Both the position numbers and the translations under genes were made by a program. A stretch of 64,000 nucleotides of DNA, taken from Actinomycetospora soli (GTDB taxonomy: Bacteria > Actinomycetota > Actinomycetes > Mycobacteriales > Pseudonocardiaceae). Below are positions 19,502 to 27,526 of this stretch, in pieces. The stretch spans positions 1 through 64,000 of the forward strand of contig NZ_JAJNDA010000002.1 in the NCBI RefSeq assembly GCF_021026295.1. The letters run 5' to 3'. The notes below the pieces were generated by a model. The model did no database searches. It saw only the letters and a program-made list of their open reading frames with translations, and was not told the DNA's origin. Each line of letters starts with the position of its first letter. Within the stretch, counting starts at the first letter, position 1.

Positions 19502-20886
19502 CGAGCGAGGAGGACGAACGCGGCCGGTGACACGGTGACGACGAGACCGACGACGATCGCGAGCGCCATCGTCTGCAGGTCGTCCGACCGGCGCATGGCC
19601 CGGACCCCGAACACGAGCCCGCCGGTCGCGGCGGCCGCGAGCACCAGGGCGATGACGGGCTGGGACTGCCACAGGTAGGAGAAGCCGATCCAGAGCAGCG
19701 CGCCGAGAACGGCGCCGACCACGAGCTGCGCGGCGATCACCGCCCACTCCTTGGCGGACGGCCGCTCGGCGGGCTCGTCGTCGTACTCGTCGTCCCAGTC
19801 GTCGTCGTCCAGGTCGTCGGCGTCGAGATCGCGGTCCCGGCCGAGACCGGCCGGCGCGTCGGCGCGCGTCGCGTCCGGGCGGGCGGCGGGCGAGGCGGCC
19901 GTGGGCGGGCCGCCGTCGGCGTCGGGCCGGGGTGTCGCCGTGGTCGGTGCGGACGCGGCGCGGGCCGCGGCCGGCTGCGCCTGCGTGGGCTGCGCCTGCG
20001 TCGACGCGGCCGGCTGCGCGGTGGTCGGCGCCTCGGGGGACGACGGGGCGGCCGGGCGCGAGGCCGGGGTCACCGTCGTCGGGGCGATCGCGGCGGCCGG
20101 GCCGGAGGGCATGGACGGCGGCGCGGACGGCGTCCAGGACGGCGGCGGGCTCGCCGGCTGCGGACCGGAGCCCGCGGGCGGGCCGGCCTGGCGCGGGACG
20201 CCCGAGGGCTGGCCGTAGGCGGACGGGGCCGGCGACGGGGCGTACCCGTAGGACGACGCGCCGCCGTACCCGCCGTAGGGCTCCTGCTGGTAGGGCTCCG
20301 GCGCGTACGACTGCTCGGGCGCGCGGTCGGCGTAGGACGACGACCCGTACCCGGGCGATCCGTACGACGACGAGCCGTAGCCGGCGGCCCCGTACGACGA
20401 CGATCCGTAGGACGAGCCCGACGAGGACCCGTAGGACGATGAGCCGTAGGGGGACGAGCCGTAGGGGTCGGCCCCGTATCCCGGGCCGGCCTGCCCGTAG
20501 CCGTTCGCGCCGTACCCGTCGTCGTAGGCCGAGCCGTAGCCGCCCGAGGCGTACCCCGACGAGTAGCCGCCCGAGGAGTAGCCGGGCTCCGGGGCGTAAC
20601 CGGACGAGCCGGACGAGCCGTAGCCGGCGTCGTACGAGGCGGAGCCGTACCCGTCGTCGTAGGAGGCGCTGCGGCCGTACCCGCCGTCGTAGGAGGACCC
20701 GTACGACGAGCCGTACGCGCGGTCCGGCGTGCCGTACCCGGTGTCGCCGTAGGGGTCCTGCGACGGCGGCTCGGGGGGCGGGGCGGGCGACGCCGAGCGC
20801 GACTCGGCGCCGTAGGCGGCGAGCAGCTCCGCCACACTGCGCTGAGAGCCCCGCGGAGGGGGACCGTCGGTCGTCATCGGTGTCAC
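19498..20886 (-). CDS. Membrane protein with long Tyr/Gly/Ser prion-like domain
   Basis: 462 residues. After a short head (RSVAELLAAYGAES), residues about 45-230 are built almost entirely from G/S-Y-G/S units such as YGSSSYGSS and GYGSSSY, then a Pro/Ala/Thr linker, an acidic stretch (DADDLDDDDWDDEYDDE) and three or four C-terminal membrane helices. It occupies the slot of Rv0497, a mycobacterial membrane protein. The composition resembles FUS-type low-complexity domains, hence possible self-association at the membrane (inference). GTG at 20886 overlaps the ppx stop; ATG at 20877 is an alternative. Confidence 0.82.
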   Translation of the reverse strand: MTPMTTDGPPPRGSQRSVAELLAAYGAESRSASPAPPPEPPSQDPYGDTGYGTPDRAYGSSYGSSYDGGYGRSASYDDGYGSASYDAGYGSSGSSGYAPEPGYSSGGYSSGYASGGYGSAYDDGYGANGYGQAGPGYGADPYGSSPYGSSSYGSSSGSSYGSSSYGAAGYGSSSYGSPGYGSSSYADRAPEQSYAPEPYQQEPYGGYGGASSYGYAPSPAPSAYGQPSGVPRQAGPPAGSGPQPASPPPSWTPSAPPSMPSGPAAAIAPTTVTPASRPAAPSSPEAPTTAQPAASTQAQPTQAQPAAARAASAPTTATPRPDADGGPPTAASPAARPDATRADAPAGLGRDRDLDADDLDDDDWDDEYDDEPAERPSAKEWAVIAAQLVVGAVLGALLWIGFSYLWQSQPVIALVLAAAATGGLVFGVRAMRRSDDLQTMALAIVVGLVVTVSPAAFVLLAR

Positions 20887-21893
20887 CGTGCCGTGGTCGG
20901 GGTCGGTCGTCCAGTCGCAGCAGGACGACCGGTGGTGTACGTCCCGTCAGCGGCGAAGGGGCCGCCCTCCAGCGGGACCTGGTCGAGCCGGCCGAGGATC
21001 ACGCCTTCACGCAGAGCCCACGGGCACACCTCGACCTCCTCGAGGCCGAGGGCGTCCATCGCCCCGCGGGCGACGACCGCGCCGGCCACGAGCTGGTGGG
21101 CCCGGGAGGCGCTGACGCCCTCGAGCTCGGCGAGGTCCGCGGAGTCCATGCGGCTGATGAAGGCGACGACCTGGCGGAGCCCGGCCACCGTCAGCCGCCG
21201 CTCGACCCGCGGCCCGGCCGATCGCGGCGCCGCGCCGGTCAGCCGCGCGAGCGAGCGGAAGGTCTTGGACGTGACGACGGCGCGGTCCGGGGTCCCGCCG
21301 TCGAGCAGCGCGGCCGCCGCGGGCGCCACGGTGTCGTGCACGTACTCGGCGAGCGCGCGGGTCTCCTTGCGGTCCGGCGGGTCCGCGGTGAACCAGTCAC
21401 GGGTGAGGCGCCCGGCCCCGAGCGGCAGGGACAGCGCGACGTCGGGCCGCTCGTCGCGCCCGACCGCCATCTCCAGCGAGCCCCCGCCGATGTCCAGGGA
21501 GAGCAGGCGCCCGGCCGACCAGCCGAACCAGCGGCGGACGGCGAGGAAGGTCAGCGCGGCCTCGTCGGGCCCGGTGAGGACCTGGAGGTCGACGCCGGTC
21601 TCGTCGCGCACCCGCGCGAGGACCGCGTCGGAGTTGTCGGCGTCGCGCACCGCGGAGGTGGCGAACGCCAGCAGGTCGTCGCAGCCGAGGGCGCGGGCCT
21701 CGCGGCGGGCCTCCGCGACCGCGGACACGAGCGCGTCCGCGCCCTTGCGCGAGAGCTGGCCGCCGACGACGTGCTCGGCGAGGCGCAGCGCCGTCTTCGT
21801 CGAGGACTGCGGTGTCGGGTGCGCACCCCGGTGCGCATCGACCACGAGGAGGTGAACGGTGTTCGACCCCACGTCGAGAACCCCGAGACGCAC
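20883..21893 (-). CDS. ppx: Ppx/GppA-family exopolyphosphatase
   Basis: 336 residues of the ASKHA phosphatase fold: phosphate 1 motif GVLDVGSNTVHLLVVD, catalytic Glu region FATSAVRDADNS, and phosphate 2 motif SLDIGGGSLEM. It probably hydrolyses polyphosphate or pppGpp. In M. tuberculosis the equivalent Rv0496 (Ppx1) lies beside senX3-regX3, tying polyphosphate to phosphate sensing; the same linkage appears here. Only 68 bp separate it from the regX3 stop. Confidence 0.92.
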   Translation of the reverse strand: MRLGVLDVGSNTVHLLVVDAHRGAHPTPQSSTKTALRLAEHVVGGQLSRKGADALVSAVAEARREARALGCDDLLAFATSAVRDADNSDAVLARVRDETGVDLQVLTGPDEAALTFLAVRRWFGWSAGRLLSLDIGGGSLEMAVGRDERPDVALSLPLGAGRLTRDWFTADPPDRKETRALAEYVHDTVAPAAAALLDGGTPDRAVVTSKTFRSLARLTGAAPRSAGPRVERRLTVAGLRQVVAFISRMDSADLAELEGVSASRAHQLVAGAVVARGAMDALGLEEVEVCPWALREGVILGRLDQVPLEGGPFAADGTYTTGRPAATGRPTPTTAR

Positions 21894-21961
21894 GCGACCA
21901 GCCTAGACGGTGTTCCGGGTCACCCGACCGGTGGTCGAGATCCGCGGCGTCCGGTCTCCCG

Positions 21962-22678
21962 TCAGGCGTCCAGCTTGTAGCCCAGGCCGCGCACCGTCAG
22001 CAGGTGCCGCGGCTGCGAGGGCTCCGGCTCCAGCTTGGCGCGCAGGCGCTTGATGTGGACGTCGAGGGTCTTGGTGTCGCCCACGTAGTCCGCGCCCCAC
22101 ACCCGGTCGATGAGCTGCGCGCGGGTGAGCACCCGGCCGACGTTGCGCATCAGGTACTCGAGCAGGTCGAACTCCTTGAGCGGCAGCGCGACCTCGGTCG
22201 CCACCCCGCCGCTGTCGACCGTCACCACGTGCCGCCCGACGTCCATCCGCACCGGGCCCGCCTCGAGGACCTGGCGGTCCGAGCCGCCCGACCCGCCGTC
22301 GGGAACGCCCTCGGCACTCTCGCCGCGGCGCAGGACCGCGCGGACCCGCGCGATGAGCTCGCGGGCCGAGTAGGGCTTGGTGACGTAGTCGTCGGCGCCG
22401 AGCTCGAGGCCCACGACCTTGTCGATCTCCGCGTCGCGCGCCGTCACCATGATCACCGGGACGGACGAGCGCTGGCGCAGCGCCTTGCAGACGTCGGTGC
22501 CGCTCATCCCGGGCAGCATCAGGTCGAGCAGCACGATGTCCGCGCCGTGCCGCTCGAAGTCCTCGAGGGCCGCCGCGCCGGTGCCGGCGACGCTCGCCTC
22601 GAAGCCCTCCTTGCGCAGGAGGTAGGCCAGCGGGTCGGCGAAGGACTCCTCGTCCTCCACGATCAGCACCCTGGTCAT
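21962..22678 (-). CDS. regX3: Response regulator RegX3 (OmpR/PhoB family)
   Basis: 238 residues. Receiver domain with acidic pocket VEDEESFAD, phosphoacceptor in VLLDLMLPGMSG, and lysine in YVTKPYSARELIARV; a Gly/Ser linker containing a TTCCCGACGGCGG-motif copy; then a winged-helix effector domain (LPLKEFDLLEYLMRNVGRVL, WGADYVGDTKTLDVHIKRLR). It mediates phosphate-limitation responses in actinobacteria. The gene overlaps senX3 by 4 bp (ATGA), so the pair is co-translated. Confidence 0.95.
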   Translation of the reverse strand: MTRVLIVEDEESFADPLAYLLRKEGFEASVAGTGAAALEDFERHGADIVLLDLMLPGMSGTDVCKALRQRSSVPVIMVTARDAEIDKVVGLELGADDYVTKPYSARELIARVRAVLRRGESAEGVPDGGSGGSDRQVLEAGPVRMDVGRHVVTVDSGGVATEVALPLKEFDLLEYLMRNVGRVLTRAQLIDRVWGADYVGDTKTLDVHIKRLRAKLEPEPSQPRHLLTVRGLGYKLDA

Positions 22679-23895
22679 CGGTCACCTCTGCTCGTCGGTT
22701 CCAGCACGGACGTTCCGTTCCGGTGGTGGTGCGGGGGCTCGTTCCCGACGACGGCCGGGGCCGGCTCGGGGGTCTCGGGCGCGGGGGCGGGCAGGCGCAG
22801 CGTGAAGGTGGAGCCCACGCCGGGCTCGCTCCACAGGCGCACCTCGCCGCCGTGGTTCGCGGCGACGTGCTTGACGATCGCGAGCCCGAGGCCGGTGCCG
22901 CCGGTGGCGCGCGACCGGGCCGGGTCGACGCGGAAGAACCGCTCGAAGACCCGTTCCTGGTGCTCGGGGGCGATGCCGATGCCGCGGTCGGTCACCGAGA
23001 TCTCGATCCGGTCGCCGACCGCCCGGCGGCGCACGGAGACCGTGGACCCCGGCGAGGAGTAGGCGATCGCGTTCTCCAGCAGGTTCGCCAGCGCGGTCAC
23101 CAGCAGCGTCGAGCTGCCCGCGACCTCCAGGCCCTTCGGCGCGTCGAGGGTGAGGTCGGTGCCGGCCGCCTCCGCGGAGGTGCGCACGCGGGCGACGGCC
23201 TCGCGGACCACGTCGTCGACCTCGACCGGGTCCAGCTCGGGCAGCGGGTCGCCGCCCTGCAGCCGGGAGAGCTCGATCAGCTCGGTGACCAGCGATCCGA
23301 GGCGCCGCGACTCGTGGAGGATCTTGGTGGTGAAGCGGGTGACCTCGGCCGGGTCGTCCGCGTCGAGCGCCGCCTCGGCCAGCACCGCCATGGCGCCGAC
23401 GGGCGTCTTGAGCTCGTGGCCGACGTTGGCGACGAAGTCGCGCCGCACGGCCTCGAGGCGCACCGCGGCGGAGGTGTCGGAGGCCTCGACCACCACGAAG
23501 CCGTCCCCGAGCGGGCCCAGCCGCGCGATGACCGACTGCGGGGCCCGCCGTGACGCCACCGGCGGCGACAGGTCGATCTCGGCGGTGCCGCCCTGCTCGG
23601 CGATCCGCTCGGCGGCGGCCGCGACCCGGCCGTCCGGGCGGGCGTCGACCACCGCGCCCAGGACCTCGGCGCGGTCGTTGGAGAGCACCACGTCGCCGAA
23701 CCGGTTGATCACCGCGAGCCCGGCGTGCGACCGGCGCACGATGCGCGCGAGCAGCTCGGCGACGGTCGGACCGGCCGCGACGACCGCGGCGCGCCGGCTG
23801 CGGGCCTTCCACCGCACCCCGGCGGCGCCGACGACGACGCCCACGACCGCCGCGAGGACGACGGCCAGGACGGTCACGGACGCCGGCACGGCCAC
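22675..23895 (-). CDS. senX3: Sensor histidine kinase SenX3
   Basis: 406 residues. One membrane helix at about residues 5-27, a PAS-like domain (about 45-140), the dimerisation domain with H-box GHELKTPVGAMAV, then the catalytic domain with N-box ENAIAYSS and G-boxes TDRGIGIAPEHQ and GTGLGLAIVKH. Partner of RegX3 in phosphate signalling, normally restrained by the Pst/PhoU system. GTG start at 23895. Candidate RegX3-type direct repeats lie about 85-113 bp upstream, suggesting autoregulation. Confidence 0.94.
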   Translation of the reverse strand: MAVPASVTVLAVVLAAVVGVVVGAAGVRWKARSRRAAVVAAGPTVAELLARIVRRSHAGLAVINRFGDVVLSNDRAEVLGAVVDARPDGRVAAAAERIAEQGGTAEIDLSPPVASRRAPQSVIARLGPLGDGFVVVEASDTSAAVRLEAVRRDFVANVGHELKTPVGAMAVLAEAALDADDPAEVTRFTTKILHESRRLGSLVTELIELSRLQGGDPLPELDPVEVDDVVREAVARVRTSAEAAGTDLTLDAPKGLEVAGSSTLLVTALANLLENAIAYSSPGSTVSVRRRAVGDRIEISVTDRGIGIAPEHQERVFERFFRVDPARSRATGGTGLGLAIVKHVAANHGGEVRLWSEPGVGSTFTLRLPAPAPETPEPAPAVVGNEPPHHHRNGTSVLEPTSRGDR

Positions 23896-23979
23896 GGGGG
23901 CGATGGTAGGGCCGTCATCCCGATTTCCACCCCTGTCGGACCGCCGTTGGTGACCCGTCCAACCCCCGGCCGGGTGACT

Positions 23980-24008
23980 GTTGGCAGCCCGTTCAGGTGG
24001 CGTTCACC
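23980..24008. promoter_or_regulatory. PHO-box-like tandem 11-bp repeats upstream of senX3
   Basis: Three head-to-tail 11-base units begin GTTGGCA (23980), GTTCAGG (23991) and GTTCACC (24002). PhoP/RegX3-type PHO boxes are direct repeats of 11-nt units with core GTTCACC, so the last two units fit and the first is degenerate. The site lies in the gap between gpmA and senX3, about 85 bp before the senX3 start. Binding is inference from the known consensus. Confidence 0.5.
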
Positions 24009-24020
24009 CAGGTCGGTCGG

Positions 24021-24785
24021 TCACCGACCCTGGTTGGCCACCGCCGCGATCGCGTCCTTCGCGGCGTCCGGGTCGAGGTAGGTGCCTCCCGGGTTGGTCG
24101 GACGGAGGTCGGCCGGGTCGTCCCCGTCGGCCTCGAGGTCGTACCGCAGCGGGATGCCGGTCGGGATGTTCAGCCCGGCGATGGTTGCGTCGTCCACCCC
24201 GTCGAGGTGCTTGACCACCGCACGCAGCGAGTTGCCGTGCGCCGCCACGAGGACGGTGCGGCCGGCCCGCAGGTCGGGGACGACGGCCTCGGTCCAGTAG
24301 GGCAGGAGCCGCTCGAGCACGTCCTTCAGGCACTCGGTGCGCGGCAGCGCGTCGCCGAGGTCGGCGTAGCGGGGGTCGCCCGTCTGGGCGTACTCGTCGT
24401 CGGGGTCGATCGGCGGGGGCGGGGTGTCGTAGGAGCGGCGCCAGATCTGGAACTGCTCCTCCCCGTACTCCTCCATCGTCTGCTTCTTGTCCTTGCCCTG
24501 GAGCGCGCCGTAGTGCCGCTCGTTGAGGCGCCAGTCGCGGCGGACCGGGATCCAGTGGCGGTCGCAGACGTCCAGGGCGATCTGCGCCGTCCCGATCGCG
24601 CGGCGCAGCAGCGACGTGTGCAGCACGTCGGGGAGCAGCCCGGCCTCGCCGAGGAGCTGGCCGCCCCGCCGGGCCTCCTGCTCACCGGTCGCGGAGAGCG
24701 GCACGTCCACCCATCCGGTGAAGAGGTTCTTCTCGTTCCACTCGCTCTGCCCGTGCCGCAGCAGCACCAGCGTTCCGACGCTCAT
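24021..24785 (-). CDS. gpmA: 2,3-bisphosphoglycerate-dependent phosphoglycerate mutase
   Basis: Interconverts 3- and 2-phosphoglycerate in glycolysis. 254 residues. Phosphohistidine motif [37 protein letters not shown], and the second active-site histidine in [19 protein letters not shown]. Mycobacterial gpm1 (Rv0489) also stands beside senX3-regX3. The real start is ATG 24785; the open frame upstream is low-complexity reading antisense to the Gly/Ala/Asp repeat gene. Confidence 0.97.
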   Translation of the reverse strand: MSVGTLVLLRHGQSEWNEKNLFTGWVDVPLSATGEQEARRGGQLLGEAGLLPDVLHTSLLRRAIGTAQIALDVCDRHWIPVRRDWRLNERHYGALQGKDKKQTMEEYGEEQFQIWRRSYDTPPPPIDPDDEYAQTGDPRYADLGDALPRTECLKDVLERLLPYWTEAVVPDLRAGRTVLVAAHGNSLRAVVKHLDGVDDATIAGLNIPTGIPLRYDLEADGDDPADLRPTNPGGTYLDPDAAKDAIAAVANQGR

Positions 24786-24894
24786 GGCCCCGGACCCTAA
24801 CGGGCCCGGTCGGGGGCGTAGGACGAATCGGCCGGGGGTAGCCGTGCGCGACCGGGCGGCCAGGCCGTCCCCCCATGATCGAGAAGGAGCAGGG

Positions 24895-25218
24895 ATGAAC
24901 GACGACGACATCACCACCTCCGGGTCGAACCCGGGCCACGGGCCCGCGGACGGCGGCGCCTCGGGTGGCGGTGCCGACGGCGGTGCGGACGGTGGCGCCG
25001 ACGGCGGTGCGCACGGCCCGGCCGACGGCGGCGCGGCCGGCAACGGCTCCGACGGCGGTGCCGACGGCGGCGCGGGCCACGGCCCGGCCGACGGCGGTGC
25101 GGCCGGTGGCGGTGCCGACGGCGGTGCCGACGGCGGCGCCGACGGTGGCGCCCACGGCCCGGCCGACGGCGGCGCGGCCGGCAACGGCTCCGACGGCGGT
25201 GCCGACGGCGGCGCGTAG
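24895..25218 (+). CDS. Gly/Ala/Asp-rich tandem-repeat protein, BatC-like
   Basis: 107 residues starting [21 protein letters not shown] and then almost wholly GGADGG, GPADGGA and GNGSDGG units. Two near-identical 63-base blocks (25012-25074 and 25153-25215) show recent internal duplication. Such proteins are often labelled BatC in actinobacterial genomes; the function is unknown and the composition predicts disorder. GAGAAGGAGC gives a strong ribosome-binding site before the ATG. A perfect 46-bp palindrome follows. First gene of the accessory stretch. Confidence 0.75.
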   Translation: MNDDDITTSGSNPGHGPADGGASGGGADGGADGGADGGAHGPADGGAAGNGSDGGADGGAGHGPADGGAAGGGADGGADGGADGGAHGPADGGAAGNGSDGGADGGA

Positions 25219-25226
25219 GTGCTTCG

Positions 25227-25272
25227 CAGGTGAGCAGTAAGGGTCGCTATAGCGACCCTTACTGCTCACCTG
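25227..25272. terminator. Perfect 46-bp palindrome
   Basis: Two 23-base arms meet at 25249/25250 without a loop; the arm from 25230 reads GTGAGCAGTAAGGGTCGC. It stands 8 bases after the repeat-protein stop and 23 bases before the cupin ATG, both on the plus strand. It is most simply a terminator. Its GTGAGCAGT core relates it to the hairpins at 41788, 48093 and 58450. A 46-bp loopless palindrome could also extrude as a cruciform. Confidence 0.75.
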
Positions 25273-25295
25273 TCCGACTCCGGAGGACACACCCC

Positions 25296-26588
25296 ATGAC
25301 CGACCGCCCGTTCCTGCGCCGCTGCGTGGCCGGCGACCTCGACGCGTTCGCCGACGAGGCGTGGGGCCGACAGGCGGTGCTCTCGCGCGCCGACGACCTC
25401 GCCAAGCACGACGAGGCCGACCACGCCGCATCCTTCGCCGACCTGTTCTCGCTCGACGCCGTCGACGAGCTGCTGGCCCGCCGCGGCCTGCGCACGCCGT
25501 TCCTGCGCGTCGCGAAGCAGGGCACGGTCGTCGACTCGAAGCACTTCACCGGGGACGGCGGCGTCGGCGCCGAGGTATCCGACCAGGTCCGGGACGACCG
25601 CGTCGCCGGACTCTTCGCCGACGGCCACACGGTGGTGCTGCAGGGCGTGCACCGCACCTGGGACCCCGTCGCCCGCCTCGCGAGCGGCCTGAACGCCGAC
25701 CTCGGCCACCCGGTGCAGGTCAACGCCTACATCACCCCGCCGTCCTCGACCGGGTTCTCCGCGCACTACGACGTCCACGACGTCTTCGTGCTCCAGATCG
25801 CCGGCACCAAGCGCTGGCACGTCCACGCCCCGGTGCACACCGACCCGCTGCGCGACCAGCCCTGGAACGACCACGCGGCCGCCGTGCGCGAGCAGGCCGC
25901 CGGCGAGCCGCTGCTCGACGAGGTCCTCCACCCCGGCGACGCCCTCTACCTCCCGCGCGGGTTCCTGCACTCGGCGACCGCGCAGGGCGAGATCTCCGCC
26001 CACCTCACGGTCGGCGTCCACGTCCTCACCCGGCACGCCGTGCTGCAGACGCTCCTCGCCGGCCTCGCCGACGACCCGGAGCTGCGCGCCTCGCTGCCCC
26101 TCGGCGTCGACGTCGCCGACCCGGCGTCCCTCGCCCCGCACGTCGAGGCCGTCGCCCGCCGGGCCGCCGAGTACTTCGCCCGCACCCCCGACGCCGACCG
26201 GACCTCGCGCCGCCTGCGCAACCGCGTCTGGAACGGCAACCGGCCCGAGTCGCTGCTCCCGCTGCGGCAGGCCGCGGCGATCGCCGCGCTCGACGGCGAC
26301 ACGGTGGTCCGGCCGCGGCTCGGCCTGCGCCACCGGATCGCTCCCGACGACAGGTCGGGCACGGTCGTGCTGGACCTCCCGGACCGCTCGCTGGAGCTGC
26401 CCGCCGCGGCCGCCACGCCGCTCGCGGCCCTGCTCGCGGGCGACCCGGTGCGTCTGCGGGACGTGCCCGAGGACGAGACGGGCGACGCGCTCGTCGTCGC
26501 CCGCCGTCTGCTCAAGGAAGGTGTCCTGGTGACACCGGAGTCGGTGGCTGGCGCCGAGCCGGGTGCAGGAGGTACGACGGAGCGGTGA
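25296..26588 (+). CDS. JmjC-like cupin (cupin_4) 2-oxoglutarate oxygenase
   Basis: 430 residues. Jelly-roll core with metal ligands in FSAHYDVHDVFVLQI (H-x-D) and a distal histidine in YLPRGFLHSATA; IAGTKRWHVHAP is the usual oxoglutarate-lysine strand. A C-terminal winged-helix-like part follows, as in bacterial ROXA (YcfD) ribosomal-protein hydroxylases. The substrate is unknown. GGAGGA precedes the ATG. Its stop overlaps the next start (GTGA, 26585-26588), coupling it to a ferredoxin-like protein. Confidence 0.88.
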   Translation: MTDRPFLRRCVAGDLDAFADEAWGRQAVLSRADDLAKHDEADHAASFADLFSLDAVDELLARRGLRTPFLRVAKQGTVVDSKHFTGDGGVGAEVSDQVRDDRVAGLFADGHTVVLQGVHRTWDPVARLASGLNADLGHPVQVNAYITPPSSTGFSAHYDVHDVFVLQIAGTKRWHVHAPVHTDPLRDQPWNDHAAAVREQAAGEPLLDEVLHPGDALYLPRGFLHSATAQGEISAHLTVGVHVLTRHAVLQTLLAGLADDPELRASLPLGVDVADPASLAPHVEAVARRAAEYFARTPDADRTSRRLRNRVWNGNRPESLLPLRQAAAIAALDGDTVVRPRLGLRHRIAPDDRSGTVVLDLPDRSLELPAAAATPLAALLAGDPVRLRDVPEDETGDALVVARRLLKEGVLVTPESVAGAEPGAGGTTER

Positions 26589-27526
26589 CGGCGGATTCTC
26601 TGACCCGACAGGACCCGGCCGACGACCCGACCCAGTTCCGCTGTTCGGCCGCGGCCCGCGACCGGGACGACCCGCTCTTCGCCTCGGCACCGCCGGCCCG
26701 CCGGTGGCTGCTGGTGGAGCACCCCGGGCCGTGGGGGTTCCAGGCGCTGGGCGGCGCCGGGTTCTCGGCCGCCGTCGTCGAGGCGGTGGACGAGTTCTGC
26801 CGCTCCCACGAGGCCCGGTTCCAGCTGATCCGACGCACCGCCGCACGCGGCGCGCCCACCGAGGCGGGCGGTCGCTTCGCCGTGGTCGACTCGCGCATCG
26901 GACACGAGTCGGTGCGGTGGGGGCGGGTCGACTCCCCCGAGGCGCTCCCGGCCGCGCTGGCCGACCTCGAGGCGTCCACCGAGCCGTCGGACGAGCCGGT
27001 CTACCTGGTGTGCGCCCACGGCCGGCACGACGCGTGCTGCGCGATGCGCGGCCGGCCGGTCGCGGCCGTGCTCGCCACCGAGTACGCCGACCGCACCTGG
27101 GAGACCACGCACACCGGCGGCGACCGCTTCGCCGCCAACGTCGTGCTGCTCCCGCACGGTCTCGTGCTCGGCCGGGTGCCGGCCACGGAGGCCGTCCGGG
27201 TCGCCGAGCGCTACGACGCCGGGGAGGTCGATCCGGCGCTGATCCGCGGCCGCGCCGGCCTCGCCCCCGCGGTCCAGGGCGCCCAGCACCACGCGCGGCT
27301 CGCCCTCGGCGAGCACCGGGTGACGGCGCTCGCCCCGCTCGACGTCACGCCCGACGCGACCGAACCCGCCGTCGTGACCGTGCGGCTCGCCGGGACCGAC
27401 GGCCCGCTCGAGGTGACCGTCCGGGAGCGGTGGATCCCGTCCGCGACGCCGCTCACGTGCAGCGCCGGCCGGACCGCGTCGATGCGGACCTACGACCTGG
27501 TGTCGCTCACCCCGACCCGCCCGTAG
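26585..27526 (+). CDS. Sucrase/ferredoxin-like protein (thioredoxin-like [2Fe-2S] family)
   Basis: 313 residues of the Suc_Fer-like family (related to yeast Apd1/Aim32). Key segments are RCSAAARDRDD near the N-terminus, VCAHGRHDACCAMRG with clustered cysteines, and TTHTGGDRFAANVVLLPHG, where Apd1-type proteins supply histidine ligands to a [2Fe-2S] cluster. Here the second position is Asp. Translationally coupled to the cupin oxygenase, so it may donate electrons to it (inference). Its 3' end overlaps the convergent acyltransferase gene by 37 bp. Confidence 0.85.
   Translation: MTADSLTRQDPADDPTQFRCSAAARDRDDPLFASAPPARRWLLVEHPGPWGFQALGGAGFSAAVVEAVDEFCRSHEARFQLIRRTAARGAPTEAGGRFAVVDSRIGHESVRWGRVDSPEALPAALADLEASTEPSDEPVYLVCAHGRHDACCAMRGRPVAAVLATEYADRTWETTHTGGDRFAANVVLLPHGLVLGRVPATEAVRVAERYDAGEVDPALIRGRAGLAPAVQGAQHHARLALGEHRVTALAPLDVTPDATEPAVVTVRLAGTDGPLEVTVRERWIPSATPLTCSAGRTASMRTYDLVSLTPTRP

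Noticed and set aside
25012-25215. CRISPR-like spaced repeats
   Set aside because: The repeats are in-frame coding repeats of a Gly/Ala/Asp protein with no unique spacers and no cas genes.
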